Shown: positions 24,101-31,456, counted from the stretch's first letter. The stretch: 37,619 nucleotides of DNA from Nonomuraea sp. SBT364 (GCF_001083785.1 NZ_LAVL01000079.1:1-37619); one strand, 5' to 3'. Notes: generated from the letters alone by a model not told the origin. Program-made: numbers and translations.

Positions 24101-24435
24101 CGGACGAGCTGCTCGAACCGGAGCGCGTCGACCTGCTCGGGCGCCACCCGCAGCGCGTAGCCGGAGGCGACGGTCACCAGCAGCCGGTTGGGGCCGCCGC
24201 GCGGGCGGCCCGGCTCCAGCACCCGGCGCAGCCGCGAGATGTAGACCTGGAGCCCCGACTGCGCGCCCTTGGCCGTGTCGTCGTCCCACAGGTCGTACAG
24301 CAGCGTGTCGACGGGCACCACTTGGCCTCTGGCCACGAGAAGCCGGGCGAGCACGGCCCGTTGCCGCAACCCGCCGAGGTCGAGTTCGCCGTTTTCGTAC
24401 GCCTCGACTGGCCCCAGAACCCGGAACGCCACCAT
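21073..24435 (-). CDS. AfsR-like SARP regulator with ATPase and helical repeat region
   Basis: A 1120-residue regulator. Residues about 1-95: OmpR-type winged-helix DNA-binding domain (FRVLGPVEAY, LRQRAVLARLLV, SRLRRVLEP). About 97-245: bacterial transcriptional activation domain (LALGLWRGTPYSDFA, RLVARERHADTGLRLG, RAILADELGIDPGPALR-like). Pro-rich linker to about 285. About 286-560: AAA/STAND ATPase with Walker A (GVAGAGKTTL) and Walker B (VLLTLEDLHWAD). The rest is alpha-helical, TPR-like. Such proteins integrate kinase or nucleotide signals to activate secondary-metabolism or stress genes. ATG 24433-24435 is chosen; the GTG 12 bases upstream lies in the -10 element. No biosynthetic cluster is visible beside it. 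Its 3' end overlaps the convergent small gene by 32 bases. Confidence 0.88.
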   Translation of the reverse strand: MVAFRVLGPVEAYENGELDLGGLRQRAVLARLLVARGQVVPVDTLLYDLWDDDTAKGAQSGLQVYISRLRRVLEPGRPRGGPNRLLVTVASGYALRVAPEQVDALRFEQLVRAAGEHLDEGDPQAARGRLEKALGLWRGTPYSDFADQQWAEAEVNRLTELRLVARERHADTGLRLGMPAETVPDLEALTAEHPLREEGWRLLGLGLYRCGRQGDALAALRRARGILADELGIDPGPALRKLESDILAQAPGLELAPAPRPSRPVPVADTWPPRPATPIEPPPLEPEPFVGRDAELSRLTTAAARTGRFQVAIVTGVAGAGKTTLLRQLESRLTADGWMTSSGACPDSSATPPGWAWVEILRALVGATGAGEYAQLLAPLLDDAAPDPDDDEVSGGFRLHRAVGGYLAGVARRAPVLLTLEDLHWADDQTLALLRALPSLLATSRVLLVVTCRESELDDRQADVLAALARLGPVRVGLSGLAPKAVAELVRATCVREIDEDAVESIVERTGGNPFFVRETVRLLDAEGAADRASAAEVLSRVPSGVRDVLRRRISRLPAGAQQILLQAAVIGRDVDVDVLVDVAGDEDAVVEAVEAALLAGLVTEPGPGLLRFDHDLVRDTLYSDASRLRRTRLHAAVAAVIERRAPSDVAALAHHYFLADAADKAVHYAGLAAEQAERRFAHREAATLWEQAIAAFDRTGGDTKQRLQLMLRRIKALALCGDMTAARLLRREAMDAALPLGDLELTARVAAALAVPHKGMARDFTRTAWEIVDVTEKALSELPEGEQSLRASLLTTLALELEGSSSPERGRQASLEALEVARQSGDPVLIAVALSGRLRQSYDIPAVDTRESIGRELLDVAQRSGQIATQALAHLVLLECAAARGEFGVADEHAAAADRLARQYDLPAPAAVHAWYSGQRQMIAGDYAGAERAYRDAARMTARAGMLEGRQDLPLITTFCLHLVDGRAAETVDLLAEKHQGGAKWTLDAYALALASAGHLADAKAVAAVRPPVRPDFLYELAMTWRALAGMLLDDRERMVDCYDKLKPFADRIAGAGTGVVALWPVALTLGDLAIRLGQPAAAREHYGKALEVAHRVGVPRWVEAAQRSVSSSPGSGRS

Positions 24436-24445
24436 GTCAGCCGCC

Positions 24446-24475
24446 ACGCTATGCGTGCTTCCGAATCACGCACAA
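24446..24475 (-). promoter_or_regulatory. Promoter of the AfsR-like gene, near-leaderless
   Basis: On the minus strand, -35 TTGTGC (24470-24475), an 18-base spacer, and -10 TAGCGT (24446-24451). The expected start point is about three bases before the ATG at 24435, so the mRNA would be nearly leaderless. This supports the ATG over the GTG that overlaps the -10. Confidence 0.5.
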
Positions 24476-24510
24476 GGCCCGGGGTTGATTACGTGTGGGG
24501 TTCGGGATAG

Positions 24511-25569
24511 TCACTGCGGGGCCTTCGAGATCGCGGACGGGGGATCCGCTGCGGCGCCACGGCTGTTGCGCCTGCGCAGGAGCGCCCACGCGCCCAGCGC
24601 GAGGCCGCCGAACGGGATCTCGATAGTGTAAGTCCAGAAGCCGAAGAGCAGTGCCGCGGCCGTCGCCGGCGGGGCGGCCACGCCGAACGTGGTCAGCAGC
24701 ACCACCACGCCCGACTCCATGATCCCGGCGCCGCTCGGCGTGACGAGCACGGCGGTGAGCACCCGCGACAGGGCGAAGACCGCGATCGACTCGGCCAGCC
24801 CCGGCCAGGCGCCGGTGGCCAGCATGCAGGCGGCCATGATCGCCCACTGGAAGCCGAGGAAGAACACCATGCCGAACGACATGATCGGCCACCGGGTCCG
24901 CACGACCGTCGCGGTGTCGTGGCGCAGCCGCTCGAACGCCTGCGACGGGCGTGCCTTGAGCCGCACCAGCCGGGCCAGGAAGTCCAGCCCACGGCCCAGC
25001 ACGGCGGCGGCCCGGTCCCAGTAGAGGGCCGCGGCGACCACCACGCACAGCGCCAGGATGGAGATCGCGCCGACCCAGCCGGCGTTGGCCACGGTCGCGT
25101 TGGGCGCCTGCCCGGCCAGCAGCAGCGCGATGATGCCCACGGCCGGCAGGACGAACCTGAACAGCGTGTTCCAGATCCCGCTGACCAGCGTCATCACCAC
25201 GATCGGCCGGTTGCCGAACCCCCAGCCCCTGGTCATCGCGAACGTCAGCGCCACCCCGGCGGCTCCGCCGAACGGCAGCAGGTTGCTGACCGCGCTCCCG
25301 GCGGCGTTGAGCGTCAGCGCCTGCGTGTGGCCCAGCCCAGGCAGCGACCCGGTGAGCACGAACGTGTAGGCGAGCAGGCTCAGCAGCCAGACGGCCGTCA
25401 TCAGCGAGATCATGCCGAGGTCGAGCGTGCCGAACACGACGCCGATCTCCCGCCAGGACACGGGCTTGCCGGTCAGCGTCTGCACGATCTGCGGCAGGTA
25501 GACCACCAGCAGCACCGCCAGCCCGAGCGACAGGACCGACAGCGTGATCTGGAGCCATTTGTTCTTCAT
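24511..25569 (-). CDS. UPF0104/LPG-synthase transmembrane-domain-like flippase-like protein
   Basis: A 352-residue membrane protein with about eight to nine helices and the motifs of the lysylphosphatidylglycerol-synthase membrane domain family: LTLNAAGSAVSNLLPFGGAAGVAL, SRVLTAVLVTPSGAGIMESGVVVLL. The C-terminal catalytic lysyltransferase part is absent, as in UPF0104 proteins, so a lipid- or lipid-linked-sugar flipping role is more likely than lysine transfer. ATG 25567-25569 (GTG six bases upstream is also possible). It runs in the same direction as the PIG-L gene upstream (gap 49) and the AfsR-like gene downstream (gap 75). Confidence 0.8.
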   Translation of the reverse strand: MKNKWLQITLSVLSLGLAVLLVVYLPQIVQTLTGKPVSWREIGVVFGTLDLGMISLMTAVWLLSLLAYTFVLTGSLPGLGHTQALTLNAAGSAVSNLLPFGGAAGVALTFAMTRGWGFGNRPIVVMTLVSGIWNTLFRFVLPAVGIIALLLAGQAPNATVANAGWVGAISILALCVVVAAALYWDRAAAVLGRGLDFLARLVRLKARPSQAFERLRHDTATVVRTRWPIMSFGMVFFLGFQWAIMAACMLATGAWPGLAESIAVFALSRVLTAVLVTPSGAGIMESGVVVLLTTFGVAAPPATAAALLFGFWTYTIEIPFGGLALGAWALLRRRNSRGAAADPPSAISKAPQ

Positions 25570-25618
25570 CGGCACCCAGTCTGCCGGTAGCGGGAGGCGG
25601 CCGCGCCCGCTCCTGGGA

Positions 25619-26437
25619 CTATTTCGGCCATCGGTCGAAGGGATGACGCAGCCGGGCGCCCGGCGGCAGGTCGCGGCGGACGAACCACTCGGTGCCGAAC
25701 ACGAGCCGGTAGAGCGGCCCCGGCACCTTGAGCATCACGGCCAGCGTGCGGTCGGTGTCGCCGCCGGTCGCCTGCGAGGCGTGCGCCTCCATGGCGGCCC
25801 GCTTCTGCCTGGCGTATCTGCGTACGTTGACCCGGTGGGTGATGGTCTCGCTGGAGGAGTAGGCGCTCTCGAACGTCCGCACGTCGAACTCCGGCGGGAA
25901 CCGGTAGACCTTGCCCGCGGCCTTGAGCAGCTTGACCAGCGGGTCGCGGTTGACCGTCGCCTCCAGGACGATCTCCGTGCCCGCGATCTCCGCCGCCCGC
26001 CTGCCCACCCGGTGCACCTGCACGTGGTCGGGATGGCCGTAGCCGCCCGCCGGGTCGTAGATCGACAGCAGGTCGGCCCGCTCCTCGCGCAGGATGTCGG
26101 CCAGCGCGGTGGCGGCCTTCTCGGTGTCGGCGTCGATGAAGGCGTTGTCCGGCCGCTCCTCGGCGATGCCGCCCTTCGGGCTCAGCCCCGAGTCGCCGTA
26201 GCCCAGGCATTCGACCCGGGCGCAGCCGAGCGCGGCGGCCGAGGCGTAGAGCTCCTTCATGCGGGTCTCGCCGAGCGCTTCGCCGGGCCGCATCTCCGCC
26301 AGGCCGCGCTCGCCCGCGGTGGCCACCACGAGCACCACGCGGTGCCCTTCGGCCGCGAGCATCGCCATCGTGCCCGCCGTCAGCAGGGCCTCGTCGTCGG
26401 GGTGGGCGTGGAAGAACACAGCGGTACGTGGAGGCAC
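25619..26437 (-). CDS. PIG-L family N-acetylglucosamine-type deacetylase
   Basis: A 272-residue zinc deacetylase: HAHPDDE at residues 10-16 (zinc ligands His12, Asp15; catalytic Asp14), a long ATAGERG loop, and GYGHPDHVQVHR, which supplies the third zinc His. The family includes MshB and Mca of mycothiol metabolism and GlcNAc-PI deacetylases. The sequence continues with a C-terminal extension (RFPPEFDVRTFES, THRVNVRRYARQKRAAMEAH) typical of MshB/Mca-like members. GTG 26435-26437 has only weak ribosome-site support. It is divergent from a GT4 glycosyltransferase 23 bases away, recalling MshA/MshB-type pairing, but these are not proven mycothiol genes. Confidence 0.83.
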   Translation of the reverse strand: MPPRTAVFFHAHPDDEALLTAGTMAMLAAEGHRVVLVVATAGERGLAEMRPGEALGETRMKELYASAAALGCARVECLGYGDSGLSPKGGIAEERPDNAFIDADTEKAATALADILREERADLLSIYDPAGGYGHPDHVQVHRVGRRAAEIAGTEIVLEATVNRDPLVKLLKAAGKVYRFPPEFDVRTFESAYSSSETITHRVNVRRYARQKRAAMEAHASQATGGDTDRTLAVMLKVPGPLYRLVFGTEWFVRRDLPPGARLRHPFDRWPK

Positions 26438-26460
26438 AGGCCCAGATTAGTCTGGGAGGG

Positions 26461-27570
26461 GTGCGGATCTTTCACGTGAGTGACTGTTACCTGCCGAGAC
26501 TCGGGGGAATCGAGGTGCAGGTCGCCGATCTCGTCCGAATGCAGCGCGAGTCCGGACACGAGGTCGAGCTGGCCACCGCCACCCGGGGCGAGGCGCTGCC
26601 CGGTGTGCACCGGATCGTCGCCCGCGTGCCGTTCGACCTGCCGGTGCACCCGTCGGGCGTGAGGCATCTCACCCGCCGGCTGGCCGGCTCCCGGCCGGAC
26701 GTGGTGCACGTGCACCTGGGGGCGGTCTCGCCGTTCGCCTGGCAGGGCGTGCGCGCCGCCGTCCGGCTCGGGCTGCCGTGCGTGGTGACGGTGCACAGCA
26801 TGTGGGACCCGGTCACGCGCGCCCTCTACCGGCTGCTCGGCCTGGCGTACGGGTGGCAGCGGTGGGACCTGGTGGCCACCACGGTGAGCAACGCGGCGGC
26901 GGCCCCGATCCGCGCGGTCGCCGGTTCCCGGGTGCCCGTGCACGTGGTGTCCAACGGACTGGATCTGTCGGGCTGGCGGCGCTTCCCCGCCGGGAGCCCT
27001 CCGGACGGCCGCGGCGAGGTGCACGTCGTCGCGGTCGGCAGGCTCGCCCCGCGCAAGCATCCGGTACGCCTGCTCAAGCTGCTGGAGCTGGCCCGTGCGC
27101 GGGTCCCGGCGGCGATCACGCTGCGCGCGACCGTGGTCGGCGACGGCCCGGCCCGCGCCTCGATGGAGCGCTACCTGGCCAGGCACGGCATGACCGGCTG
27201 GGTGTCGCTGCCCGGCCGCTACACCCGCGAGCAGATCGCCAAGGTGCTGGAGTCGGCCGACGTGTTCGTGGCGCCGGCGCCACGGGAGTCGTTCGGCATC
27301 GCCGCCCTGGAGGCGCGCGCCGCCGGGCTGCCGGTGGTGGCGCGGTCGCAGAGCGGGGTGGCCGACTTCGTCAGCCACGGGACCGAGGGCCTGCTCGGCC
27401 GCGACGTGAACGCCCTGGCCGGCGCGGTGGCCGAACTCTGCGCCGACGCCGCGCTGCGCGAGCGGATCACCCGGCACAACCGCGCCACCCCGCCGGCGGC
27501 GGGCTCCTGGCCGGTGGTCCTGGAAGGGTTCGACCACGCCTATGCGCAGGCGACCGGCCGCCCGGTTTGA
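26461..27570 (+). CDS. Family 4 glycosyltransferase (GT-B fold)
   Basis: A 369-residue protein with a GT-B pattern: RIFHVSDCYLPRLGGIEVQV (first strand and Gly loop), VVHVHLGAVSPFAWQG, VVSNGLDLSGW, VVAVGRLAPRKHPVRLLKLL, and the acidic C-terminal donor motif APRESFGIAALEARAAGLPVV (E-x7-E). It transfers a sugar from a nucleotide donor, possibly to a lipid or small acceptor. GTG 26461 is preferred because the first strand would be lost from later starts; the ribosome site (GGGAGG) is very close, and the frame is open 33 bases further upstream. The pair with the divergent PIG-L deacetylase is typical of GlcNAc-transfer then deacetylation. Confidence 0.85.
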   Translation: MRIFHVSDCYLPRLGGIEVQVADLVRMQRESGHEVELATATRGEALPGVHRIVARVPFDLPVHPSGVRHLTRRLAGSRPDVVHVHLGAVSPFAWQGVRAAVRLGLPCVVTVHSMWDPVTRALYRLLGLAYGWQRWDLVATTVSNAAAAPIRAVAGSRVPVHVVSNGLDLSGWRRFPAGSPPDGRGEVHVVAVGRLAPRKHPVRLLKLLELARARVPAAITLRATVVGDGPARASMERYLARHGMTGWVSLPGRYTREQIAKVLESADVFVAPAPRESFGIAALEARAAGLPVVARSQSGVADFVSHGTEGLLGRDVNALAGAVAELCADAALRERITRHNRATPPAAGSWPVVLEGFDHAYAQATGRPV

Positions 27571-27572
27571 GG

Positions 27573-27593
27573 TATATTGTTACCATGGTAACA
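27573..27593 (+). promoter_or_regulatory. Leaderless promoter with operator palindrome covering the start codon
   Basis: -10 TATATT (27573-27578) is followed after six bases by ATG 27585, so the mRNA likely begins at the start codon. A perfect 16-base palindrome TGTTACCATGGTAACA (27578-27593) is centred on that ATG and overlaps the -10. No good -35 is visible. A dimeric regulator bound here would block initiation; the RHH-like product of the gene is a natural candidate for autoregulation (inference). Confidence 0.62.
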
Positions 27594-27827
27594 GCGGAGC
27601 GGACCCAGACCGGGCTCCGCGTGGAGAAGAACCTGCTCAAGGTCCTCAAGGGCCTGGCCGAATATCTCGACATGTCCCTGGGCGACCTCGTCGAGGGCAT
27701 CACGCTGCACGCCTTCGAGGGGCGGGCGCCGTTCTCGCCCGAGACGCTCGACAAGATCGGCCAGCTCAAGTCCGTCTACGGCCTCACCATGACCGCCGAG
27801 GACGCGCACCGGCTGGTGGACCGGTGA
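27585..27827 (+). CDS. Ribbon-helix-helix-like small protein
   Basis: An 80-residue protein. Residues 5-40 fit an RHH-like core: a short strand (QTGLRVEK) followed by two helices (NLLKVLKGLAEYLDMSLGDLVEGITLHAFEG), as in CopG/MetJ-type DNA-binding proteins; the C-terminus (LTMTAEDAHRLVDR) is helical. It may bind DNA as a dimer, which would match the palindrome at its own start codon. ATG 27585 is the only reasonable start and is leaderless. Its TGA overlaps the GTG of the following gene, so the two form a unit. The DNA-binding role is inference. Confidence 0.75.
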   Translation: MVTAERTQTGLRVEKNLLKVLKGLAEYLDMSLGDLVEGITLHAFEGRAPFSPETLDKIGQLKSVYGLTMTAEDAHRLVDR

Positions 27828-28285
27828 CGGGGGTGCAGTATTCGCTGAGCGGCCTGGTCGCGGTGCCGCTGCCGCCCGCCGAGGCGCTCCTGCTGTTCAC
27901 GCCGCGCGGCGAGGAACGGTGGGTCAGGGGCTGGCGGCCGCGCTTCCCGATGCCGTCCGACGACGACTGCGCGCCGGGCACGGTCTTCGAGACCGACACT
28001 CACGGCGAGCGCACCACCTGGATCGTGGTCGACCGGCAGGAGGGCAGGCGCGTCTGCTACGCCAGGGTCACCCCCGGCTCCCGGGCCGGCACCGTCACCG
28101 TGACGGTCACCGACGACACCCGGGGCGGCAGCACGGCCGAGGTCGTCTACGACCTCACCGCCCTGTCCCCGCAGGGGGCCCGCGAGCTGCGCGGCTTCGC
28201 CGACGGTTACGCCGACCACCTGCGTTCCTGGCAGGTCGCCATCGCCGAGCACCTGAGCGCCCCGGAGGCTATGACGCCCGGTTGA
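27824..28285 (+). CDS. SRPBCC-like (START/polyketide-cyclase fold) protein
   Basis: A 153-residue protein whose sequence fits a helix-grip fold: an N-terminal strand (VQYSLSGLVAVPLPPAEALLLFT), PRFPMPSDDDCAPGTVFETD, TWIVVDRQEGRRVCYARVTPG, TVTVTVTDDTRGGSTAEVVYDLTALS and a long C-terminal helix. The family binds hydrophobic small molecules in a deep pocket. GTG 27824 overlaps the preceding TGA as GTGA; GTG 27833 is an alternative. It may sense or process a ligand for its operon partner. It converges on the DUF2079 gene with a 17-base overlap. Confidence 0.7.
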   Translation: MTGVQYSLSGLVAVPLPPAEALLLFTPRGEERWVRGWRPRFPMPSDDDCAPGTVFETDTHGERTTWIVVDRQEGRRVCYARVTPGSRAGTVTVTVTDDTRGGSTAEVVYDLTALSPQGARELRGFADGYADHLRSWQVAIAEHLSAPEAMTPG

Positions 28286-29759
28286 GCACCACGTAGCCGT
28301 CGCGCTCGAACACCTTCGTGTAGCCCTCCGTCAGCAGCCTGCCGACCTGGGCGACCTGCTCCTCGGCGGTGCCGAACGGGAACTCCCAGCGGGCCGTGTC
28401 GGCCACCACCCAGGGCGCGCCCTGCGGCCGGCCGGTCCACAGCAGCACGGTGGCGCGATCGGTCAGGCCGGGACCGACGGAGTTGGCCGCCTCCACCGTC
28501 ACCCCCGAGGGCACGCGGGCGACGGCGGCTTCCGCGGCGGCCGTCTTGACCGGGTCGCCCTCGTAGAACGCTGGATGGTAGAGCTGGTCCAGGGCGAATC
28601 TGGGCACCAGGGTGACCGCCACCGCGCACACGGCCACCGCCCAGGCCAGCGTCAGCGACCGGTCGCCGGGCCGCTTGAGCCGGCGCAGCAGCCTGGCCAG
28701 CCCGTCCACGCCCGCGCAGAACAGGATCGCCACGGTGAAGGCGTTGTACTGGAAGTCCGCCTGCCACCACAGGTGGCGGTCCGCCAGCATGCGTTCGAGC
28801 ACGTGCGGCAGCGCCACCAGCGTCAGCGGCGACAGCAGGCACACCAGCAACGTCGGCCACGCCAGCAGGAACAGCGTGTCGACCTTGGCCTCCTCGCTGA
28901 AGGGCAGCAGCAGCGCGCCGAGCGGATCGCGGATCAGCGTCAGCACCGCGCTCGGCACGTCCGGCCCGAGATGGTTGTAGGCCCAGAAGTCGGCGGGCTC
29001 GCCGCCCAGCATCGGGACGAGCGCGCCGCGGGTCAGCAGCACCCCGCCCAGCCCGACCGCTGCGCAGCACACGCCGCGGAAGCGGTCGCCCAGCCAGAAC
29101 AGGTACGCGCCGAAGCCGATCACCATCAGCCCCATGTCCTCCTTGACCAGGAGGAGCGTGAACAGGGCGGCGAAGGCCGGCAGGTCCCGGCCGGCGTGGT
29201 AGCGCTCGATCGCGACGGCGGTCAGCAGCGGCACGAACATGACCTCGTGCGCGTCGAACGCCACCGCCTGCGCCACCGGCCATGACAGCGCGTACGCCAC
29301 CGCGACGAGATAGGCGGGGCCGGCCCCCAGCATCCGGCGGGTGAACAGCCAGATGAACGGGATGGCCGCCGCGAACAGCAGCGCCTGCGCGACGATCAGC
29401 GAGGCCGGCCCGTCGTGCACCCAGTAGAACGGCGCCAGCAGCGCGTAGACGGGCGAGAAGTGGTCGGCGAGCTGCAGATAGTCCAGCCCCCGGTCGTGGA
29501 AGGCACCGAGGACCGGCGCGTACGGCAGCCGGAACGCCGCGTAGTTGCGGACGGTTTGATCGAGGATCACCAGGTCGAACGTGCTGGTGCGGTAGGTGGC
29601 CAGCTCGACCAGGCCGATCACCGCGTACGCGACGGCCGACGCCAGGCTGAGGAGACCGACCCGCAGGCGGTGCCCCCTCAGCCAGGGTTTGAACCGGGTC
29701 ATGAAACCGGAGAGCGCGGCGGGGACCTTGGCCCGCCCCGTCAGCGTGTCGCCCGTCAC
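28269..29759 (-). CDS. DUF2079 family polytopic membrane protein
   Basis: A 496-residue protein with about ten membrane spans and the DUF2079 features: TFDLVILDQTVRNYA with a long loop holding HFSPVYALLAPFYWVHDGP, DAHEVMFVPLL, KEDMGLMVIGFGAY, and a soluble C-terminal part (PSGVTVEAANSVGPGLTDRATVLLW). The fold resembles GT-C lipid-linked sugar transferases, so a role in envelope glycosylation is possible. GTG 29757-29759 fits best because TAGTCT (29768-29773) is a good -10 that would make the transcript leaderless there; TTG 29768 lies inside that element. Confidence 0.78.
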   Translation of the reverse strand: MTGDTLTGRAKVPAALSGFMTRFKPWLRGHRLRVGLLSLASAVAYAVIGLVELATYRTSTFDLVILDQTVRNYAAFRLPYAPVLGAFHDRGLDYLQLADHFSPVYALLAPFYWVHDGPASLIVAQALLFAAAIPFIWLFTRRMLGAGPAYLVAVAYALSWPVAQAVAFDAHEVMFVPLLTAVAIERYHAGRDLPAFAALFTLLLVKEDMGLMVIGFGAYLFWLGDRFRGVCCAAVGLGGVLLTRGALVPMLGGEPADFWAYNHLGPDVPSAVLTLIRDPLGALLLPFSEEAKVDTLFLLAWPTLLVCLLSPLTLVALPHVLERMLADRHLWWQADFQYNAFTVAILFCAGVDGLARLLRRLKRPGDRSLTLAWAVAVCAVAVTLVPRFALDQLYHPAFYEGDPVKTAAAEAAVARVPSGVTVEAANSVGPGLTDRATVLLWTGRPQGAPWVVADTARWEFPFGTAEEQVAQVGRLLTEGYTKVFERDGYVVLNRAS

Positions 29760-29795
29760 GGGCAGCAAGACTAGACCGATTTCATGGGGAACGTG

Positions 29796-30173
29796 CTAGC
29801 TGCAGGCGCTCTGGATCTTCGTCGCGGAGCTCTGGAGGTTGGTGGCGGCTTCCATCAGGGCCGTCGGGTTCGACGCGTCGGCCTTCAGGCCCTCCAGGCC
29901 GGCGGCCATGTCGTCGAGAGCCGAGCGGAGCTCACCGTCGTAGTCGGCGGCCAGCGTCTTGACCTTGCCGGCAGCCTCGGAGCTGGCCTTCTCGATCGCC
30001 GAGGGGTCGGTCGCGGCGCTGGCCATCGCGGTGGTGACGCCGTTGAGGATGGTGGTGACCTCGCTGGCGACCTTGTTGCAGTCGACCGCGGTGCCGATCG
30101 CGCCGCACGCGGTGGTGAGGCCGGCAAGGGTGAGCGTCGCGATCGCGATCGCGATGCGGCGAGGGGGAGTCAT
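29796..30173 (-). CDS. Small exported protein, probable lipoprotein
   Basis: A 125-residue protein with a signal sequence (MTPPRRIAIAIATLTLAGLTTACG); Cys23 follows LTTA, a near-match to the lipobox, so lipid attachment is likely. Two other cysteines (about residue 32, DCNKV, and near the end, QSACS) can form a disulfide. The mature part is a single helical bundle rich in Ala, Thr and Asp/Glu. No recognised domain. ATG 30171-30173 follows GAAGGG at 7 bases. It is divergent from the FAD monooxygenase across 140 bases. Confidence 0.7.
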   Translation of the reverse strand: MTPPRRIAIAIATLTLAGLTTACGAIGTAVDCNKVASEVTTILNGVTTAMASAATDPSAIEKASSEAAGKVKTLAADYDGELRSALDDMAAGLEGLKADASNPTALMEAATNLQSSATKIQSACS

Positions 30174-30223
30174 GGTCTTGCCCTTCGTAGGTGTAGGAAC
30201 GAGGGGACAGTATGGCGCGAACC

Positions 30224-30251
30224 TTGACCACCGCTTGCACCCCACTAGCAT
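30224..30251 (+). promoter_or_regulatory. Promoter of the FAD monooxygenase gene
   Basis: -35 TTGACC (30224-30229), a 16-base spacer, and -10 TAGCAT (30246-30251) give a start point about 55 bases before the ATG at 30314. An imperfect dyad (30285-30305) lies in the leader. Confidence 0.5.
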
Positions 30252-30284
30252 CATCGATATCAAGCCGATGTAAAAGCGGGTATC

Positions 30285-30305
30285 TGTCTTCGAAGTATCG
30301 AGACA
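30285..30305. promoter_or_regulatory. Dyad near the monooxygenase start
   Basis: TGTCTTCGA and TCGAGACA face each other across four bases, an 8-base dyad with one bulged T, nine bases before the ATG. It may be a TetR-type operator or a leader hairpin that affects the ribosome site (GACAGG). Confidence 0.4.
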
Positions 30306-30313
30306 GGTGTCAT

Positions 30314-31408
30314 ATGAGGGTCATCGTGATCGGGGCGGGTGTCGCGGGCCTCGCGCTCGCGCGCGGGCTGATCGGCGGCGGGCACGAGGTCGAGGTGTAC
30401 GAGGAGGCCCCGGAGCCGCGCACGGCCGGTGGGTCCGTCTCGCTCTGGCCGGGCAGCACCGCGATCCTGCGTGGGCTCGGGGTCGACCTGTCCGGCGCCG
30501 GCCGGCGGCTGGAGACGCTGGAGTCCTGGTCCACGCGCGGGCGGGTGCTCAGTGCGGCCGACCTCACCGACGCCGAGCGCGCGTACGGCCATCCCACCGT
30601 CCACGTGGCCCGCGGCGAGCTGGTCGGGCTGCTCGCCGAGGGCGTGCCCGTCACGTACGGCGCCGCGGCCGAGGGCGTCGACCCCGGCAGGGCGCTGGCG
30701 CGGCTGGCCGGCGGCCGTACGGTGCGCGGCGACGTGCTGGTGGGCGCCGACGGGCGCCGGTCGGCGGTCCGGCACGCGATGCTGGGCGGCGATCCCGCGC
30801 GGCTCAGCGGCTGGGCGACCTGGCAGGGGTTCGCCACCGAGCCCACCGCGCTCACCGGCGCGGGCCGGGCCGTCATGATCCCCGGCCGGCATGGGATGTG
30901 CGGGCTGATCCCGGCGGGCGGTGGCCGGCTGCTGTGGTGGTTCGACGTGCGGACGGGCCCCGGGCGGCCGTTGTGGGGCGACGATCCCGATCCGGTGGGG
31001 AGACTGCGGCGGCTGTTCGGCGGCTTTCCCGATCCGGTGCCGCGCATCCTCGCCACGATGACCGAGCCCGAGTTCTTCCCGCACCACACGTGGCGGATCC
31101 CGGACGTGTGGGGGCACGGGCCGACCACGCTGGCCGGCGACTCGGCGCACACCATGCCGCCCGCCATGGCCCAGGGCGCCAACCAGGCGCTGGAGGACGC
31201 GTGGCTGCTGGCGGGCTCGATCACCGGCGACCTGCGCGCGTACGAGCGGGCCCGTGCCAGGCTGGTGCGCCGGTCGGCGGTGCTGGCGGGCACCGAGTTC
31301 ACCAACCGGCACGAGATCCTGGCCCGGCTGATCCCCCGCAGGCTCGCGACCAGCGTCTACACCCGGTGGCTCCGGTGGGCCAGCGGCTACCTCTTGACAG
31401 CCTCCTAG
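30314..31408 (+). CDS. FAD-dependent monooxygenase (PheA/UbiH-like group)
   Basis: A 364-residue flavoprotein: the first strand and Rossmann loop VIVIGAGVAGLALARG (GxGxxG), an acidic E for the ribose in VEVYEEAPEP, the DG motif VLVGADGRRSAVR, and GD motif TLAGDSAHTMPPAMAQGANQALEDA. It hydroxylates an aromatic or other small substrate with NAD(P)H and O2. The size is short for a phenol-type enzyme (no C-terminal thioredoxin-like domain). ATG 30314 follows a weak ACAGG site. The Rieske oxygenase begins 62 bases after its stop; whether the two share substrate is unknown. Confidence 0.88.
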   Translation: MRVIVIGAGVAGLALARGLIGGGHEVEVYEEAPEPRTAGGSVSLWPGSTAILRGLGVDLSGAGRRLETLESWSTRGRVLSAADLTDAERAYGHPTVHVARGELVGLLAEGVPVTYGAAAEGVDPGRALARLAGGRTVRGDVLVGADGRRSAVRHAMLGGDPARLSGWATWQGFATEPTALTGAGRAVMIPGRHGMCGLIPAGGGRLLWWFDVRTGPGRPLWGDDPDPVGRLRRLFGGFPDPVPRILATMTEPEFFPHHTWRIPDVWGHGPTTLAGDSAHTMPPAMAQGANQALEDAWLLAGSITGDLRAYERARARLVRRSAVLAGTEFTNRHEILARLIPRRLATSVYTRWLRWASGYLLTAS

Positions 31409-31443
31409 GCCGAGCTGACTATTTCGCATATAGGGCAACTCGG

Positions 31444-31456
31444 TGCGTATTACGCA
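31444..31456. promoter_or_regulatory. Palindrome TGCGTATTACGCA before the Rieske gene
   Basis: A perfect odd 13-base palindrome with arms TGCGTA/TACGCA, 15 bases before the TTG start, close to the ribosome site and in the 62-base spacer. Its place suggests operator control specific to the Rieske gene. TTGACA at 31394-31399 could be a -35, but no clear -10 follows. Confidence 0.55.

Noticed and set aside
21073..24447. GTG start 12 bases upstream for the AfsR-like gene
   Set aside because: That GTG lies within the -10 element TAGCGT, so the ATG at 24435 is preferred.
21148..24510. A 1120-codon open frame on the plus strand, antisense to the AfsR-like gene
   Set aside because: Its composition is an artefact of high-GC third positions; the protein is Gln/Gly/Arg-rich without domains, while the minus strand shows complete SARP and ATPase motifs.
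25619..27570. PIG-L deacetylase plus family 4 glycosyltransferase as mycothiol genes MshB/MshA
   Set aside because: The pairing is suggestive, but neither sequence shows features that single out mycothiol enzymes, and the genes are divergent; not claimed.
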